Source: Actinomycetes bacterium
GTDB lineage: Bacteria > Actinomycetota > Actinomycetes > Mycobacteriales > Mycobacteriaceae
DNA length: 64,000 nt
Direction of reading: 5' to 3'
Assembly (NCBI GenBank): GCA_023415515.1
Contig: JAEZKH010000318.1
Location: 1 to 64,000 of the forward strand
Under the pieces are notes generated by a model, which saw only the letters and a program-made list of their open reading frames with translations, was not told where the DNA came from and ran no database searches. The position numbers and the translations under genes are program-made. This document shows positions 39,935-49,044 of this stretch, in pieces. Positions within the stretch are counted from its first letter, which is position 1, and every line of letters begins with the position of its first letter.

Positions 39935-41583
39935 GAATTCCACTGCCTGGCGAGTACTTCGCGGACGGCGCGCGACGCACGCCGCGTCGACTTCGCTGCC
40001 TCGGAGTCAAGGCGGTTGGACAGGTCCGACGGGCCGTTGCGCGCTCGCTGCACGGCATCGGCAATGGCTGCGGAGACCGTCGCGATGTCGCGGTCAGTCG
40101 GATTGTCGGCATCCTCGACCGTCAGCAGGCCGTCGCAGAATCCGAGCGTGGCCCAGTCCGAGACCTCATAGCTCATCGGCGCGATCTTCGCACCGAGTGC
40201 GTCGAGTTCCTCGACCGTGCGCAGTGTGATGCGGGCGGCGGCCGCCTTGTGCATGGCGTGGATCTCAACGCCGGGATCATCAAGCGCCAGAATCTGATTG
40301 GCCTGCAGACCGTGGGTGAGCAACCCACCAGACAGCGCGGTGCCCACCACGAGCGCCACGATCGGATGCCCAGCGTTGCGCGCGGTGTGATAGGCGTTGA
40401 CGGCGGCCGCCATGGCCTGGTGCAAGCCCACCGTTTCTTCGATGCGACCGTATGCCTGGCTGGGGAGATCGACCACCGCGACGATGGCGCGCTTGACGGC
40501 TGCATCGTCGTCGGCGTCGACGACGTCGAGGACCGCCCGTGCCAACGCCAACGACTCGGTGAGCCCCACCTCCCCGTTCCTGGCCCGATGGAACGGGTTG
40601 TCCGGGTCCGGAACGACAGCGAGATAGCGCGCGGTCGCAGTGGTGGCCGACAGCACCGACGGGATGAATTCGGCAGGACTGTCGTCGCCGCTTAGCCTGC
40701 GCAGCCAAATGCGTCCCCGGCTGTCCGGGGCCGCGGCCGCGTCCGGTGCACGGGCCGGCGCGTGGTCGGTTATTCGCGCTGCGAGCATGTCGAGCCGTTC
40801 GCTTCGGTGCCTGCCCTGCTCGGCGACACCCGAGCGAACCGCGGTGATCAACTCGCCGCGCAGCATCTGCGTGTCGTCGGGAACGAGGGCATCGGCGAGG
40901 CCGGCGGCGAATCGGCGCTCACCTCCGTCGATTGCCCAGATCAGCTCGTGGTCGCTGGAGTCGAATTCGTCGACGCCGCCCTCCTGTTCGATGACCGCGG
41001 GTCCGTTGAGCCCGATGCGGGCCTGCGGGGTGACGATGAGACGGGTGCACAGGCCCGCCGCGATGCTCATACCACCGAACGAACCGACGGTTCCGGCGAC
41101 GATTCCGATCACCGGCGCCAGCTGCCGCAGATCAAGGGCAGCCGAGCAGATCTCGGCGACGGCGTTGAGCCCCAGGTTGGCTTCCTGCAGGCGGACCCCT
41201 CCGGTCTCGAACAGGATGACCCCCGCGGTCGGACGGCCCGCGCGGGAGTCGGCGGCAGCCAACAGCAGTGCCTGCGAGATCTTGGCTCCGGAGACTTCAC
41301 CGGTGCCGCCGCCCTGAAAGCCCTGTTCGATGGCCGCGACGACGACGGCGTGGCCGTCGACGGTGCCCTTGACGAGCACTGTGCCGTCGTCGGATTGCGG
41401 GGTGATTCCCTGCGGTTCCAACCAGGGTGACTCGAGCCGGTCGAACGGGCCCACGAGCACGCGTCCGGTACCGGGGTCGAGAAGCGCGGTCGCCCGCCCG
41501 AGCGCGTCGAGTTCGATGAAGCTGTGGCGTGACAACAGTTGCGGCCAGGTCAGGCCGGCCAGCGGCGACGGCGTGGCGGTCAT
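39931..41583 (-). CDS. mdcDE: Fused malonate decarboxylase beta-gamma subunits (MdcD-MdcE)
   Basis: A 550-residue fusion. Residues 1 to about 275 are MdcD (SFIELDALGRATALLDPGT region; FETGGVRLQEANLGL; GTVGSFGGMSIAAGLC). An Ala/Pro-rich linker lies at about 276-295, and the rest is MdcE (AIVAVVDLPSQAYGR; VGTALSGGLLTHGLQ; IHAMHKAAAARIT). Both halves have the crotonase-like fold of acetyl-CoA carboxyltransferases. They decarboxylate malonyl-S-ACP to acetyl-S-ACP and CO2. In Klebsiella the two are separate genes; here the fusion fixes 1:1 stoichiometry. It overlaps mdcC by 4 bases. Confidence 0.9.
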   Translation of the reverse strand: MTATPSPLAGLTWPQLLSRHSFIELDALGRATALLDPGTGRVLVGPFDRLESPWLEPQGITPQSDDGTVLVKGTVDGHAVVVAAIEQGFQGGGTGEVSGAKISQALLLAAADSRAGRPTAGVILFETGGVRLQEANLGLNAVAEICSAALDLRQLAPVIGIVAGTVGSFGGMSIAAGLCTRLIVTPQARIGLNGPAVIEQEGGVDEFDSSDHELIWAIDGGERRFAAGLADALVPDDTQMLRGELITAVRSGVAEQGRHRSERLDMLAARITDHAPARAPDAAAAPDSRGRIWLRRLSGDDSPAEFIPSVLSATTATARYLAVVPDPDNPFHRARNGEVGLTESLALARAVLDVVDADDDAAVKRAIVAVVDLPSQAYGRIEETVGLHQAMAAAVNAYHTARNAGHPIVALVVGTALSGGLLTHGLQANQILALDDPGVEIHAMHKAAAARITLRTVEELDALGAKIAPMSYEVSDWATLGFCDGLLTVEDADNPTDRDIATVSAAIADAVQRARNGPSDLSNRLDSEAAKSTRRASRAVREVLARQWNS

Positions 41584-41894
41584 GACGGTGCCCCCGACGC
41601 CGCTTCCGCGGCCTGGCGCAGCCGCAGGTTGACCACACCCGGGGTGGCGCCGAAGTCGTTCAGCTCCCATCTGCCCGCCAGCGGGGTGCGCTGGAAGAAC
41701 CGCTCCAGCACGTCGTGCCAGACGGTGTCGAACCCGTCGATGCTAGTGCGGACGCGCACGGCGACCGCATCACCTGGATCAGCGTCGGTTGGGGGTTCCA
41801 GCAGGATCTCCAGATCTCCCGAGGCGACGACACCCACGTGAACGCGATGCGACGCACGCCGCACTGCGGGAAACTCATAGCTCAGCGTCTGCAT
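41580..41894 (-). CDS. mdcC: Malonate decarboxylase acyl carrier protein (MdcC)
   Basis: A 104-residue carrier protein. The prosthetic group, a phosphoribosyl-dephospho-CoA, is attached to a serine in GVVASGDLEI; S25 is the candidate. The acyl group shuttles on this arm between MdcA and MdcDE. The gene overlaps mdcB by 13 bases and mdcDE by 4. The family is unlike standard phosphopantetheine carriers, and this sequence fits it in length and motif. Confidence 0.88.
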   Translation of the reverse strand: MQTLSYEFPAVRRASHRVHVGVVASGDLEILLEPPTDADPGDAVAVRVRTSIDGFDTVWHDVLERFFQRTPLAGRWELNDFGATPGVVNLRLRQAAEAASGAPS

Positions 41895-42745
41895 CGGCCA
41901 CCCGTCCTTGTTCCGATGTCGTCGAGAAACAGAGCGACCGCCATCAGGTCTCCGCTGCCGCCAGGCGAGAGCCTGCGTGACAGGCACATCTCGTCGAGTT
42001 CGCCGAAGAGTCGGCGGCCCTTCGCTGTCCGCAACCCACCCGCGCCGAGCACGGCGCCCGCGGCCGATTGAACCGCGCGCAGGCCGTCGGCGCCTCCGCG
42101 GTGGAGGAGGCAGGTGTCATCGAGGTGCTTGATGAGCGCCAGCAGGGCCTCCAGCCGGGAGGTCGACTCATCGAGACCCGCTGCGCGCGCCGCCCGCATC
42201 GCAGGCAACGCGTGTCGGTGCACATGCGGAAAGCCTTCCTGTGCCTCGCCTTTCGCCCCGGTGGCGCCGTAGCGGTGCCGCGCCGATGCGCCGTGCGAGA
42301 TCGCCGCGACCGAATACGGGTCGGGCAGTGCGGCCAACCGGGCCGCCCAGGCGACCGGGTTCCGCGGGTCGGTGGCGGCGCCTGCGCACAGCAACCCCAG
42401 TGCCCACAGCGCGCCGCGGTGGGTGTTGACTCCACCTGTCGCACAGAGCATTGCAGCCTCACCCGCTCGGCCGATCGCACCGATACGAAGACGCAGATCG
42501 GTGGTGGTTGCCGAATCCTCTGCTGCGGAGGCGCATTCGGCGAATGACGTGCGGAGCGCCTCGGCTGACGCGTGCAGCATGGCGACATCCATGTCGCTGT
42601 GCGCACCGCCGCCGCGCTGATCGACAAGGCCCGGCTTCGGTGTCAGATCGGCTTCGGCGCGGATCGCGACGACCGCCATGTCGGCGATTTCTTCGGCCGT
42701 GAGAACCCACGGACGGGCCACCGCTGGATGCGCCATGGCGATCAC
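41882..42745 (-). CDS. mdcB: Triphosphoribosyl-dephospho-CoA synthase (MdcB)
   Basis: A 287-residue MdcB/CitG-type enzyme that makes the prosthetic-group precursor of MdcC from dephospho-CoA and ATP. Family motifs: LTPKPGLVDQRGGGAHSDMD near 34-53, GGVNTHRGALWALGLL near 103-118, and LLALIKHLDDTCLLHRGG near 203-220. The GTG at 42745 overlaps the mdcA stop (GTGA); an ATG three codons later is the alternative start. With MdcG it completes cofactor assembly. Confidence 0.9.
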   Translation of the reverse strand: MIAMAHPAVARPWVLTAEEIADMAVVAIRAEADLTPKPGLVDQRGGGAHSDMDVAMLHASAEALRTSFAECASAAEDSATTTDLRLRIGAIGRAGEAAMLCATGGVNTHRGALWALGLLCAGAATDPRNPVAWAARLAALPDPYSVAAISHGASARHRYGATGAKGEAQEGFPHVHRHALPAMRAARAAGLDESTSRLEALLALIKHLDDTCLLHRGGADGLRAVQSAAGAVLGAGGLRTAKGRRLFGELDEMCLSRRLSPGGSGDLMAVALFLDDIGTRTGGRCRR

Positions 42746-44391
42746 CAGTCCCTGAACTTCGCCGGTGGCTCGTAGAGTCCGCCGGACCAGGCCACCAGGT
42801 CTTCGATGCTGCGCGCGGCCAGCAGCGAGCGATCAGCAAGGCGTGTCTCGACTTGGAGATCCTCCGGGAATGCGACGATCCCGTCGCGGCGCAGCGCTTC
42901 GACCCTTCGTGCATCGGCTCTGCGGCCCACCGGCGTGACACCGGCGATCGCGGCAAGCGCGGCGCGGCGGTCGTCCAACGAGGGGGCCCTGTAGAGGTAG
43001 GCGACTCCCTCCTCGGTGACCACGTGGGAGACGTCGTCGCCGTAGATCATCACCGGCGCCAGAGCCATACCGGCCTGCTCACCGACATCGACGGCATCCA
43101 GCGCCTCGACGAAAGTGGGCACCCCACCGGCGCGGAACGTCTGCGCCATCTGCACCACCAGCTTTCGGCCGCGTCGCCCCGCACCGTCGCCATGGGCGAG
43201 ATCGAGCCACGCCGCAGATGGATGGCGTCGCCCGTGCGGATCGTGGCCCATGTTGGGGGCGCCGCCGAAACCCGACAGTCGGCCGTCGGTCACCGTCGAG
43301 GAGTTGCCGTCGCGGTCGATCTGCAGCGAAGACCCGATGAACATGTCGATCGCGTACTGTCCGGCGAGTTGGGCGAGCACCCGGTTGGAGCGCAGGGAGC
43401 CGTCGGGGCCGGTGAAGAACACGTCCGGCCGGGCCGCCGCATAGCGGTTCATGCCGGATTCACCGCCGAAGCTGTGAACCGACTCCACCCAACCGGTTTC
43501 GATGGCAGGGATGAGCGTCGGATGAGGGTTGAGCACCCAGTGCCGCGCGATCCGGCCCTTCAAGCCGAGTTGCTCGCCATAGGTGGGCAGCAGCAATTCG
43601 ATGGCGGCGGTGTCGAATCCGACACCGTGGTTGAGCGACACCACGTTGTGGCGCTCGTAGACACCGCGGATCGCGATCATCGCTTTGAGGATCTCCACCC
43701 CACCGATGTGGCGTGGGTCGCGGGTGAAAAGGGGCTCCAGGAAGAACGGTTTGTCGGCTTCCACCACCAGATCCACCCAGCTGCCCGGAATATCAACGCG
43801 GGGAAGCGATTCGGTGTCGACGATCTCATCGACCTGAACCAGCACGACGCCGTCGCGGAAGGCGGCGGCTTCGGCGATCGTCGGGGTGTCCTCGGTGTTC
43901 GGGCCGGTGTAGAGATTGCCGTCCGAGTCTGCCGCCGACGCACACAGCAGAACGACGTCGGGCACGAGATCGACGAACATGCGGGCGTACAACTCGACGT
44001 AGGTATGGATGGCGCCGATCTGGACGGTGCCGTCAGAGACCATTTGCGCGATGCGGACGCTCTGCGGCCCGGAATAGGCCAGATCGAGCTTCGCGGCGAT
44101 CCCGCGGTCGAACAGATCGAGGTGCTCAGGCCGGGACACCGAAGAGATCAGCATGTGCAGGCCGTTGAGCCGCTTCGGGTCGCACTGAGCCAGTGTGCGG
44201 GAAAGGAAGTCGGCCTGCTTCTGGTTGTCGCCTTCCAGTGCGACCCGGTCGCCGGACCAGACGACAGCCTGAAGCAGATCCTGAAGACGGTCGGCCTTCA
44301 CCACTTTGCCGTCGACGAAATCCGTGGCCGCGCTCATGCGCTTGGCCTTCGCTGCGCGCCGGGTATCCCACTTCTTCGCGGGTGGATTCAT
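42742..44391 (-). CDS. mdcA: Malonate decarboxylase alpha subunit (acetyl-S-ACP:malonate ACP transferase, MdcA)
   Basis: A 549-residue CoA-transferase-like subunit. It swaps acetyl for malonyl on the carrier protein and so starts each catalytic cycle. Recognisable segments are KWDTRRAAKAKRM at 7-19, WSGDRVALEGDNQKQADFLS near 45-64, GFGGAPNMGHDPHGRRHPS near 389-407 and the C-terminal GGLYEPPAKFRDW. Length is that of the family. Its start overlaps the stop of the upstream exported hydrolase by 4 bases. Confidence 0.94.
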   Translation of the reverse strand: MNPPAKKWDTRRAAKAKRMSAATDFVDGKVVKADRLQDLLQAVVWSGDRVALEGDNQKQADFLSRTLAQCDPKRLNGLHMLISSVSRPEHLDLFDRGIAAKLDLAYSGPQSVRIAQMVSDGTVQIGAIHTYVELYARMFVDLVPDVVLLCASAADSDGNLYTGPNTEDTPTIAEAAAFRDGVVLVQVDEIVDTESLPRVDIPGSWVDLVVEADKPFFLEPLFTRDPRHIGGVEILKAMIAIRGVYERHNVVSLNHGVGFDTAAIELLLPTYGEQLGLKGRIARHWVLNPHPTLIPAIETGWVESVHSFGGESGMNRYAAARPDVFFTGPDGSLRSNRVLAQLAGQYAIDMFIGSSLQIDRDGNSSTVTDGRLSGFGGAPNMGHDPHGRRHPSAAWLDLAHGDGAGRRGRKLVVQMAQTFRAGGVPTFVEALDAVDVGEQAGMALAPVMIYGDDVSHVVTEEGVAYLYRAPSLDDRRAALAAIAGVTPVGRRADARRVEALRRDGIVAFPEDLQVETRLADRSLLAARSIEDLVAWSGGLYEPPAKFRDW

Positions 44392-45230
44392 CGGCTCACC
44401 GATTGCGCCGCGTCGAGAATGACCGCCGTCACCGCATCGGGGTGGGAGATGAGCGTCAGATGTGAGCCGCCGTCGAACTCGGTGACCCGGGAATGCGCCC
44501 GCGCCGCCATCGCGCGTTCTGACGCCGGGGTGATGATCTGATCGCGGCTGCTGATGAAATACCACGACGGGATCGTCTTCCAGGCGGCGTACCGAGACGG
44601 CGTGTCGAAGGCGGCAGTCGATGCGGCGCGCTGCGTCGCCCACAGTCGGGTCGCCACGTCGGCGGGCAGGTCGTCTCCGAAGCTCTGCACGAACACATCC
44701 TGCTTCAAATAGAGGTCCGCCGCTCCTTGGGGTGCACCCGGATAGGCGAGCTTGTCGAAGAGTTGATCATCCGGTTTGTGTTTGAGCACCGAGTCGGCGC
44801 CGGAAAGCGAGCCGTTGGTCTCGCCGACGTCGGGCGCGGCGGCGTCGACATAGACGAGGGCCTTGACGTTCGGATTGCCTTCCGCGGCGTTGGTGATCAC
44901 CGACCCGCCGTAGGAGTGTCCGACGAGGACGATGGGGCCATCGATCGTTGTGAGGAAGTTTGCGACGTATTCGGAGTCGGTGGTCAGGTTCTCCAACGGG
45001 TTGGCGATCGCCCTGACCGGGTAGCCGCGTCCCTCCAGAATCTGGATTTCGCCGTTCCAGCTGGACGTGTCGGCCCACGCCCCGTGCACGAGCACGATGG
45101 TCGGCTTCTGCGCGCTCGGCTCGGCGGCCGACGGGTTGGACGACACCAGTCCCCACACCACGATCGCGGTGCACACCATCAGTGCGACCAGGTCGTATCG
45201 GCGCCTGACGTTTCCTGTGAGCATGGGCAT
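44388..45230 (-). CDS. Exported alpha/beta hydrolase at the head of the mdc operon
   Basis: A 280-residue alpha/beta hydrolase with a signal-like N-terminus: Arg-rich start, a hydrophobic stretch at about 14-30 and SAAEPSA before the mature domain. The oxyanion motif LVHGAW is at 47-52, the nucleophile S106 in GHSYGG, and the catalytic His is in GGSHLTLISHP near the C-terminus. Relatives include extracellular esterases of the EstA/PltR-like group. The ATGA overlap with mdcA suggests co-translation with malonate decarboxylase. I infer that it may release malonate from an ester or amide outside the membrane. An ATG at 45224 would also be usable. Confidence 0.82.
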   Translation of the reverse strand: MPMLTGNVRRRYDLVALMVCTAIVVWGLVSSNPSAAEPSAQKPTIVLVHGAWADTSSWNGEIQILEGRGYPVRAIANPLENLTTDSEYVANFLTTIDGPIVLVGHSYGGSVITNAAEGNPNVKALVYVDAAAPDVGETNGSLSGADSVLKHKPDDQLFDKLAYPGAPQGAADLYLKQDVFVQSFGDDLPADVATRLWATQRAASTAAFDTPSRYAAWKTIPSWYFISSRDQIITPASERAMAARAHSRVTEFDGGSHLTLISHPDAVTAVILDAAQSVSR

Positions 45231-45322
45231 CACGTTCGCACGCAGCCGCGCCGCGGGTCATCGCTGCTGACGGCCAGTTGGCCTACCGGCTAGCTGGAAA
45301 ACCGCTGTCAGGTAGCGGTGCG

Positions 45323-46168
45323 TCAGAACTTCGCCACCGCTCCCGCGTCGATCGGCAGCGTCGCTCCGGTGATGTACTTCGACTCGTCGGAGGCGAGGAA
45401 GAGTACGGCGTCGCTGACCGCGCGTGCCTCGATGATCGGCGCCGGCAGCATGTGGAAGTGTCCGATCACGGCGGCGATGTCGTCGAGGGTCGGCTCGGTG
45501 AGGTCGGGCCGCAGGGTGCGGTGGAACCACTCGTTGTCGATCATCGGTGTCCGGATGTTGCCCGGATGAATCGAGTTCACCCGGATCCACTGGTGCGCAA
45601 GCTCATTGGCGAGCGAGTTCATCAAGCCGACGACGGCGTGCTTGGCCGATGCGTAGGCGGCCATGTATCCGCCGCCGCGCAGCCCGAGCATCGAGCTGAC
45701 AAGGATGATCGATCCGCCGCGGCCGTCGGACATGTGGGGCAACGCCACCTTGGCGGTGTGCATGACCCCGGTGATGTTGATGTCGAGCATGGTCTGCCAC
45801 GCGGTTTCGTCGATCTGAGCCGCGGGCGATGGCACGCCGCTGATGCCTGCGTTGGCGACGACGATGTCGGGGCGGCCCAGCTCGTCGACTCCCCGCTGCA
45901 GTGCGGCGCGCAGCCCGTCGAGGTCCCTGACGTCCGCCTTCTCGGCGACGATGCGCCGGTCCAGCTTCTCGACGAGCGCCGCCGTCTCGTCGAGATCGGC
46001 TTCTGTGGCACCGGGATAGCCGACGGTGTCGATGTCCTCGCACACGTCGACGGCGATGATGTCGGCGCCTTCCTCCGCGAGCCGGATGGCGTGTTCCCGG
46101 CCCTGGCCCCGCGCCGCCCCGGTGATGAACGCAACCTTGCCTGCGACCCTGCCCGATGTGTTCGTCAT
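45323..46168 (-). CDS. Mycofactocin-type SDR family oxidoreductase
   Basis: A 281-residue short-chain dehydrogenase. The cofactor motif TGAARGQGREHA (17-28) with EEGADIIAVD is the signature of the mycofactocin-coupled SDR subfamily, which keeps its NAD tightly bound and is re-oxidised through the peptide-derived cofactor mycofactocin. Catalytic S and Y-x3-K are in ILVSSMLGL and YASAKHA. ATG 46168 is chosen over an in-frame GTG two codons earlier because GAGG precedes it. Substrates of the subfamily are alcohols. Only 32 bases separate it from the divergent acyltransferase gene. Confidence 0.9.
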   Translation of the reverse strand: MTNTSGRVAGKVAFITGAARGQGREHAIRLAEEGADIIAVDVCEDIDTVGYPGATEADLDETAALVEKLDRRIVAEKADVRDLDGLRAALQRGVDELGRPDIVVANAGISGVPSPAAQIDETAWQTMLDINITGVMHTAKVALPHMSDGRGGSIILVSSMLGLRGGGYMAAYASAKHAVVGLMNSLANELAHQWIRVNSIHPGNIRTPMIDNEWFHRTLRPDLTEPTLDDIAAVIGHFHMLPAPIIEARAVSDAVLFLASDESKYITGATLPIDAGAVAKF

Positions 46169-46200
46169 CCTCACCTCGTCCCGAAGGGTACCGTCAGGTC

Positions 46201-47574
46201 GTGAAGCTGATCTCGCCGACCGATTCGTTGTTCCTCATCGGCGAATCCCGTGAACACCCGATGCACGTCGCAGGGTTGCAGCTCTTCGAGCCGCCCGAGG
46301 GCAGCGGCCCCGACTTCATCCGCGAACTGCACGAGACGATCGTCGAGAACGACGACTTCCAGCCGACGTTCCGCAAGCATCCCGGACGGATGCTCGGCGG
46401 TATCGCCAACGTGGCATGGGCCTACGACGACGACGTCGACATCGACTACCACCTGCGCCGGTCGGGACTGCCTCGGCCCGGCCGCATCCGCGAGTTGCTC
46501 GAGTTGGTCTCGCGGCTGCACGGCACCCTGCTCGACCGGCACCGGCCGCTGTGGGAGGCCAGCCTCGTCGAGGGCCTCGAGGACGGCCGCTTCGCGATCT
46601 ACACCAAGATTCACCACTCGCTGCTCGACGGCATCTCCGCGCAGCGCCTCACGATCCGGTCGATGTCGACCGATCCCGACGATCGCGAGATCCGGGTGCC
46701 GTGGACGCTCGGCCCGAAGCACAGGAGCAGAGACGACGGGGGGACGCGCTCGGCTCTGCAGGCCGTCACCGGCGCCGTCGGATCGGTGGCCTCGCTCGCG
46801 CCGTCCACGCTGTCGGTGGCGCGGGCGGCGCTGTTGGAACAGCAGTTGACCCTGCCGTTCCGCGCACCCAAGACGATGTTCAACGTGCCGATCGGGGGAG
46901 CGCGACGCGTCGCCGCCCAGTCCTGGCCGCTGGCGCGCATCCGGGCGATCAAGTCCGCTGCCGGCGTCACCGTCAACGACGTCGTGCTGGCGATGTGCGC
47001 GGGCGCGCTGCGCACGTACCTCATCGAACAGGACGCCCTGCCCGACACGCCGCTGGTGGCGATGGTCCCGATCAGCCTGCGCGCCAAGGACGAGCAGGAC
47101 GCAGGCGGCAACATGGTCGGCACCATCCTGTGCAACCTCGCCACCGACACCGAAGACCCGGCCACGCGGCTAGAGGCGATCAACACCTCGATGCGCGACA
47201 ACAAGAAGGTTTTCGCGGAGCTTCCGAAGACGCAGGCGCTGGCGTTGTCGGCGTTCCTGATGTCGGGCATCGCGCTCAGCCTCGTGCCAGGGTTCGTGTC
47301 GTCGGCGCCGCCGCCGTTCAACATCGTCATCTCCAATGTCCCCGGGGCGCGGGAACCGCTGTACTGGAGAGGCGCACGACTCGACGGCAACTATCCGCTG
47401 TCGATCGCGTTGGACGGGCAGGCACTCAACATCACGCTGACGAACAACGCCGACAACCTCGACTTCGGCCTCGTCGGCTGTCGCCGCAGCGTGCCGCACC
47501 TGCAGCGGCTGCTCATGCACCTCGAGGACTCGTTGACCGACCTGGAGAAGGCGGTCGGGACCAGCGCCGGTTAG
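46201..47574 (+). CDS. WS/DGAT family wax ester synthase/diacylglycerol acyltransferase
   Basis: A 457-residue acyltransferase using acyl-CoA to form triacylglycerol or wax esters. The active-site motif HHxxxDG is HHSLLDG at 138-144. The N-terminus ISPTDSLFLIGES and the C-terminal SNVPGAREPLYWRGA region are family signatures. GTG 46201 is used because the family motif starts immediately; the longer frame has no support. Mycobacteria carry many paralogues for storage lipid synthesis. Its stop overlaps the convergent SDR gene by 4 bases. Confidence 0.95.
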   Translation: MKLISPTDSLFLIGESREHPMHVAGLQLFEPPEGSGPDFIRELHETIVENDDFQPTFRKHPGRMLGGIANVAWAYDDDVDIDYHLRRSGLPRPGRIRELLELVSRLHGTLLDRHRPLWEASLVEGLEDGRFAIYTKIHHSLLDGISAQRLTIRSMSTDPDDREIRVPWTLGPKHRSRDDGGTRSALQAVTGAVGSVASLAPSTLSVARAALLEQQLTLPFRAPKTMFNVPIGGARRVAAQSWPLARIRAIKSAAGVTVNDVVLAMCAGALRTYLIEQDALPDTPLVAMVPISLRAKDEQDAGGNMVGTILCNLATDTEDPATRLEAINTSMRDNKKVFAELPKTQALALSAFLMSGIALSLVPGFVSSAPPPFNIVISNVPGAREPLYWRGARLDGNYPLSIALDGQALNITLTNNADNLDFGLVGCRRSVPHLQRLLMHLEDSLTDLEKAVGTSAG

Positions 47575-48311
47575 CCGGCGGTCTTACCGTTGTCGACGCG
47601 ATAGACCGCGCCGTGCACGGCCGCGGCGGCGTCGCTGGCCAGGAAGGCGATGACGTTGGCGACGTCGCGCGGTGCCATCAGGCCCCGCGGTGCGGCTGTG
47701 CGCATGATCAGGTCGAAGTTCGGGTTCTCCGGCGCGGCGAAGTTCTCGATCTGCGGGGTGAGCATGCCGCCGGGGCACACCGCGTTCACCCGGAGGCGGT
47801 CGGCGGTGTACTCGACGGCCAGGGCGCGGGTCAACCCGATCAGGCCGTGCTTGGCGGCGCAGTATCCGGCCGAATAGGCCTGGCCTTCGACACCGGCTAT
47901 CGAGGCGACATTGACGATGTTGCCCGCATTGGCGAGCAGATGGGGAAGCGCCGCCCGGCACAGATAGAACGGTCCGCTGAGGTTGACCGCGAGATCGTCG
48001 GCCCAGTCATCGTCGGTCATGGACTCGGTCCGGCGCATCCGGTGGCTGCCTGCGATGTTGATGAGCACGTCGAGGCGGCCGAACTGCTCGACGCAGCGCG
48101 ACACGGCGTCGCGGCACGCCGACGCCGAACTCAGTTCCGTGACGGCGTAGGCGCCCGTTTCCACGTCGGAGAACACCTCGGCGAGCCGGCTGGTGTCGCG
48201 TGCGATGCCGAAAACCGTTGCTCCTTCTCTGGAAAGCAGCCGCACGGTTTCGGCGCCGAGCCCGGACGACGCGCCGGTGACCAAGGTGACCTTGTCGCGC
48301 AGAGATGGCAT
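47571..48311 (-). CDS. SDR family oxidoreductase
   Basis: A 246-residue classical short-chain dehydrogenase: TGASSGLG at 12-19 for the dinucleotide, NIAG near 85-88, active-site serine in VNVASIAG, and Y-x3-K in GYCAAKHG. R38 (FGIARDT) after the second strand suggests NADP preference, by family rule. The substrate is unknown. It is divergent from the methyltransferase gene across 69 bases and convergent with the WS/DGAT gene. Confidence 0.9.
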   Translation of the reverse strand: MPSLRDKVTLVTGASSGLGAETVRLLSREGATVFGIARDTSRLAEVFSDVETGAYAVTELSSASACRDAVSRCVEQFGRLDVLINIAGSHRMRRTESMTDDDWADDLAVNLSGPFYLCRAALPHLLANAGNIVNVASIAGVEGQAYSAGYCAAKHGLIGLTRALAVEYTADRLRVNAVCPGGMLTPQIENFAAPENPNFDLIMRTAAPRGLMAPRDVANVIAFLASDAAAAVHGAVYRVDNGKTAG

Positions 48312-48380
48312 GACTTCTCCTCCCGTGGGAACACGGTATTCGATGCACAGATGCCGTCAGCGAGGTCAGGGGACAACGAC

Positions 48381-49001
48381 ATGACCGGATATTCACACCC
48401 GATGTCGGGCTTCGACGAGCCGGTGAACCGCTGGCAGGACATCCCGGGGTGGTTTCAGTGGGGGTCGGCACAACAGGAGGCCGTCGCGCAGTTCGGTGAC
48501 GGCAGCCGATTCGTCGAAGTGGGCTGCTACCTGGGTCGCAGCATCTGCTCGCTGGCGCAGACGGTGCGCGATCACGGACGTTCCATCGGCGTCATCGGGG
48601 TGGACACCGCGCGCGGCAGCGGGCCGGAGGGCCGCCGCGACACCAACGCCCACGGCCCGGCCGTCGAGCACGGCGGCGGCACGTTCGCCGGTCTGCTGCA
48701 TCGCAACGTCATCGACTGCGGCTTCGCCGATTCGATACAGCTGGTGATCAGCGACTCGGTGGCGGCGGCACGCTTGTTCGCCGACGAGTCGTTCTCCTGG
48801 GTCCACATCGACGCCCGCCACGATTACCCGAGCGTGTGCTCCGACATCGAGGCATGGGCGCCGAAGGTGGCCCGCGGCGGGTGGTTGTCCGGCGACGACT
48901 ACGACGAACACCAGTGGCCGGGCGTCGTCGGCGCAGTCGCGGACATGCTGCCCGACGCGCACCGCTGGTGGTCGACTCAATGGCGGTGGATCAAGCCGTA
49001 G
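48381..49001 (+). CDS. Class I SAM-dependent methyltransferase
   Basis: A 206-residue protein of the methyltransferase type related to cephalosporin hydroxylase. SAM motif I is FVEVGCYLGRSICSLA near 44-59; HIDARHDYPSV near 137-147 is the acidic post-motif; GGWLSGDDY near 163-171 follows. The ATG at 48381 is preceded by AGGGGA. The frame remains open far upstream, but that part is antisense to the SDR gene and overlaps the WS/DGAT gene, so it is rejected. The substrate is unknown. Confidence 0.82.
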   Translation: MTGYSHPMSGFDEPVNRWQDIPGWFQWGSAQQEAVAQFGDGSRFVEVGCYLGRSICSLAQTVRDHGRSIGVIGVDTARGSGPEGRRDTNAHGPAVEHGGGTFAGLLHRNVIDCGFADSIQLVISDSVAAARLFADESFSWVHIDARHDYPSVCSDIEAWAPKVARGGWLSGDDYDEHQWPGVVGAVADMLPDAHRWWSTQWRWIKP

Positions 49002-49044
49002 CGGCGGATAATCGACGGGTGACCGACAACGAGTCGACCTAGCC

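Noticed and set aside
46416..48380. Long plus-strand frame upstream of the methyltransferase
   Set aside because: It overlaps WS/DGAT in another frame and is antisense to the SDR gene. Only the part from ATG 48381 has family motifs.
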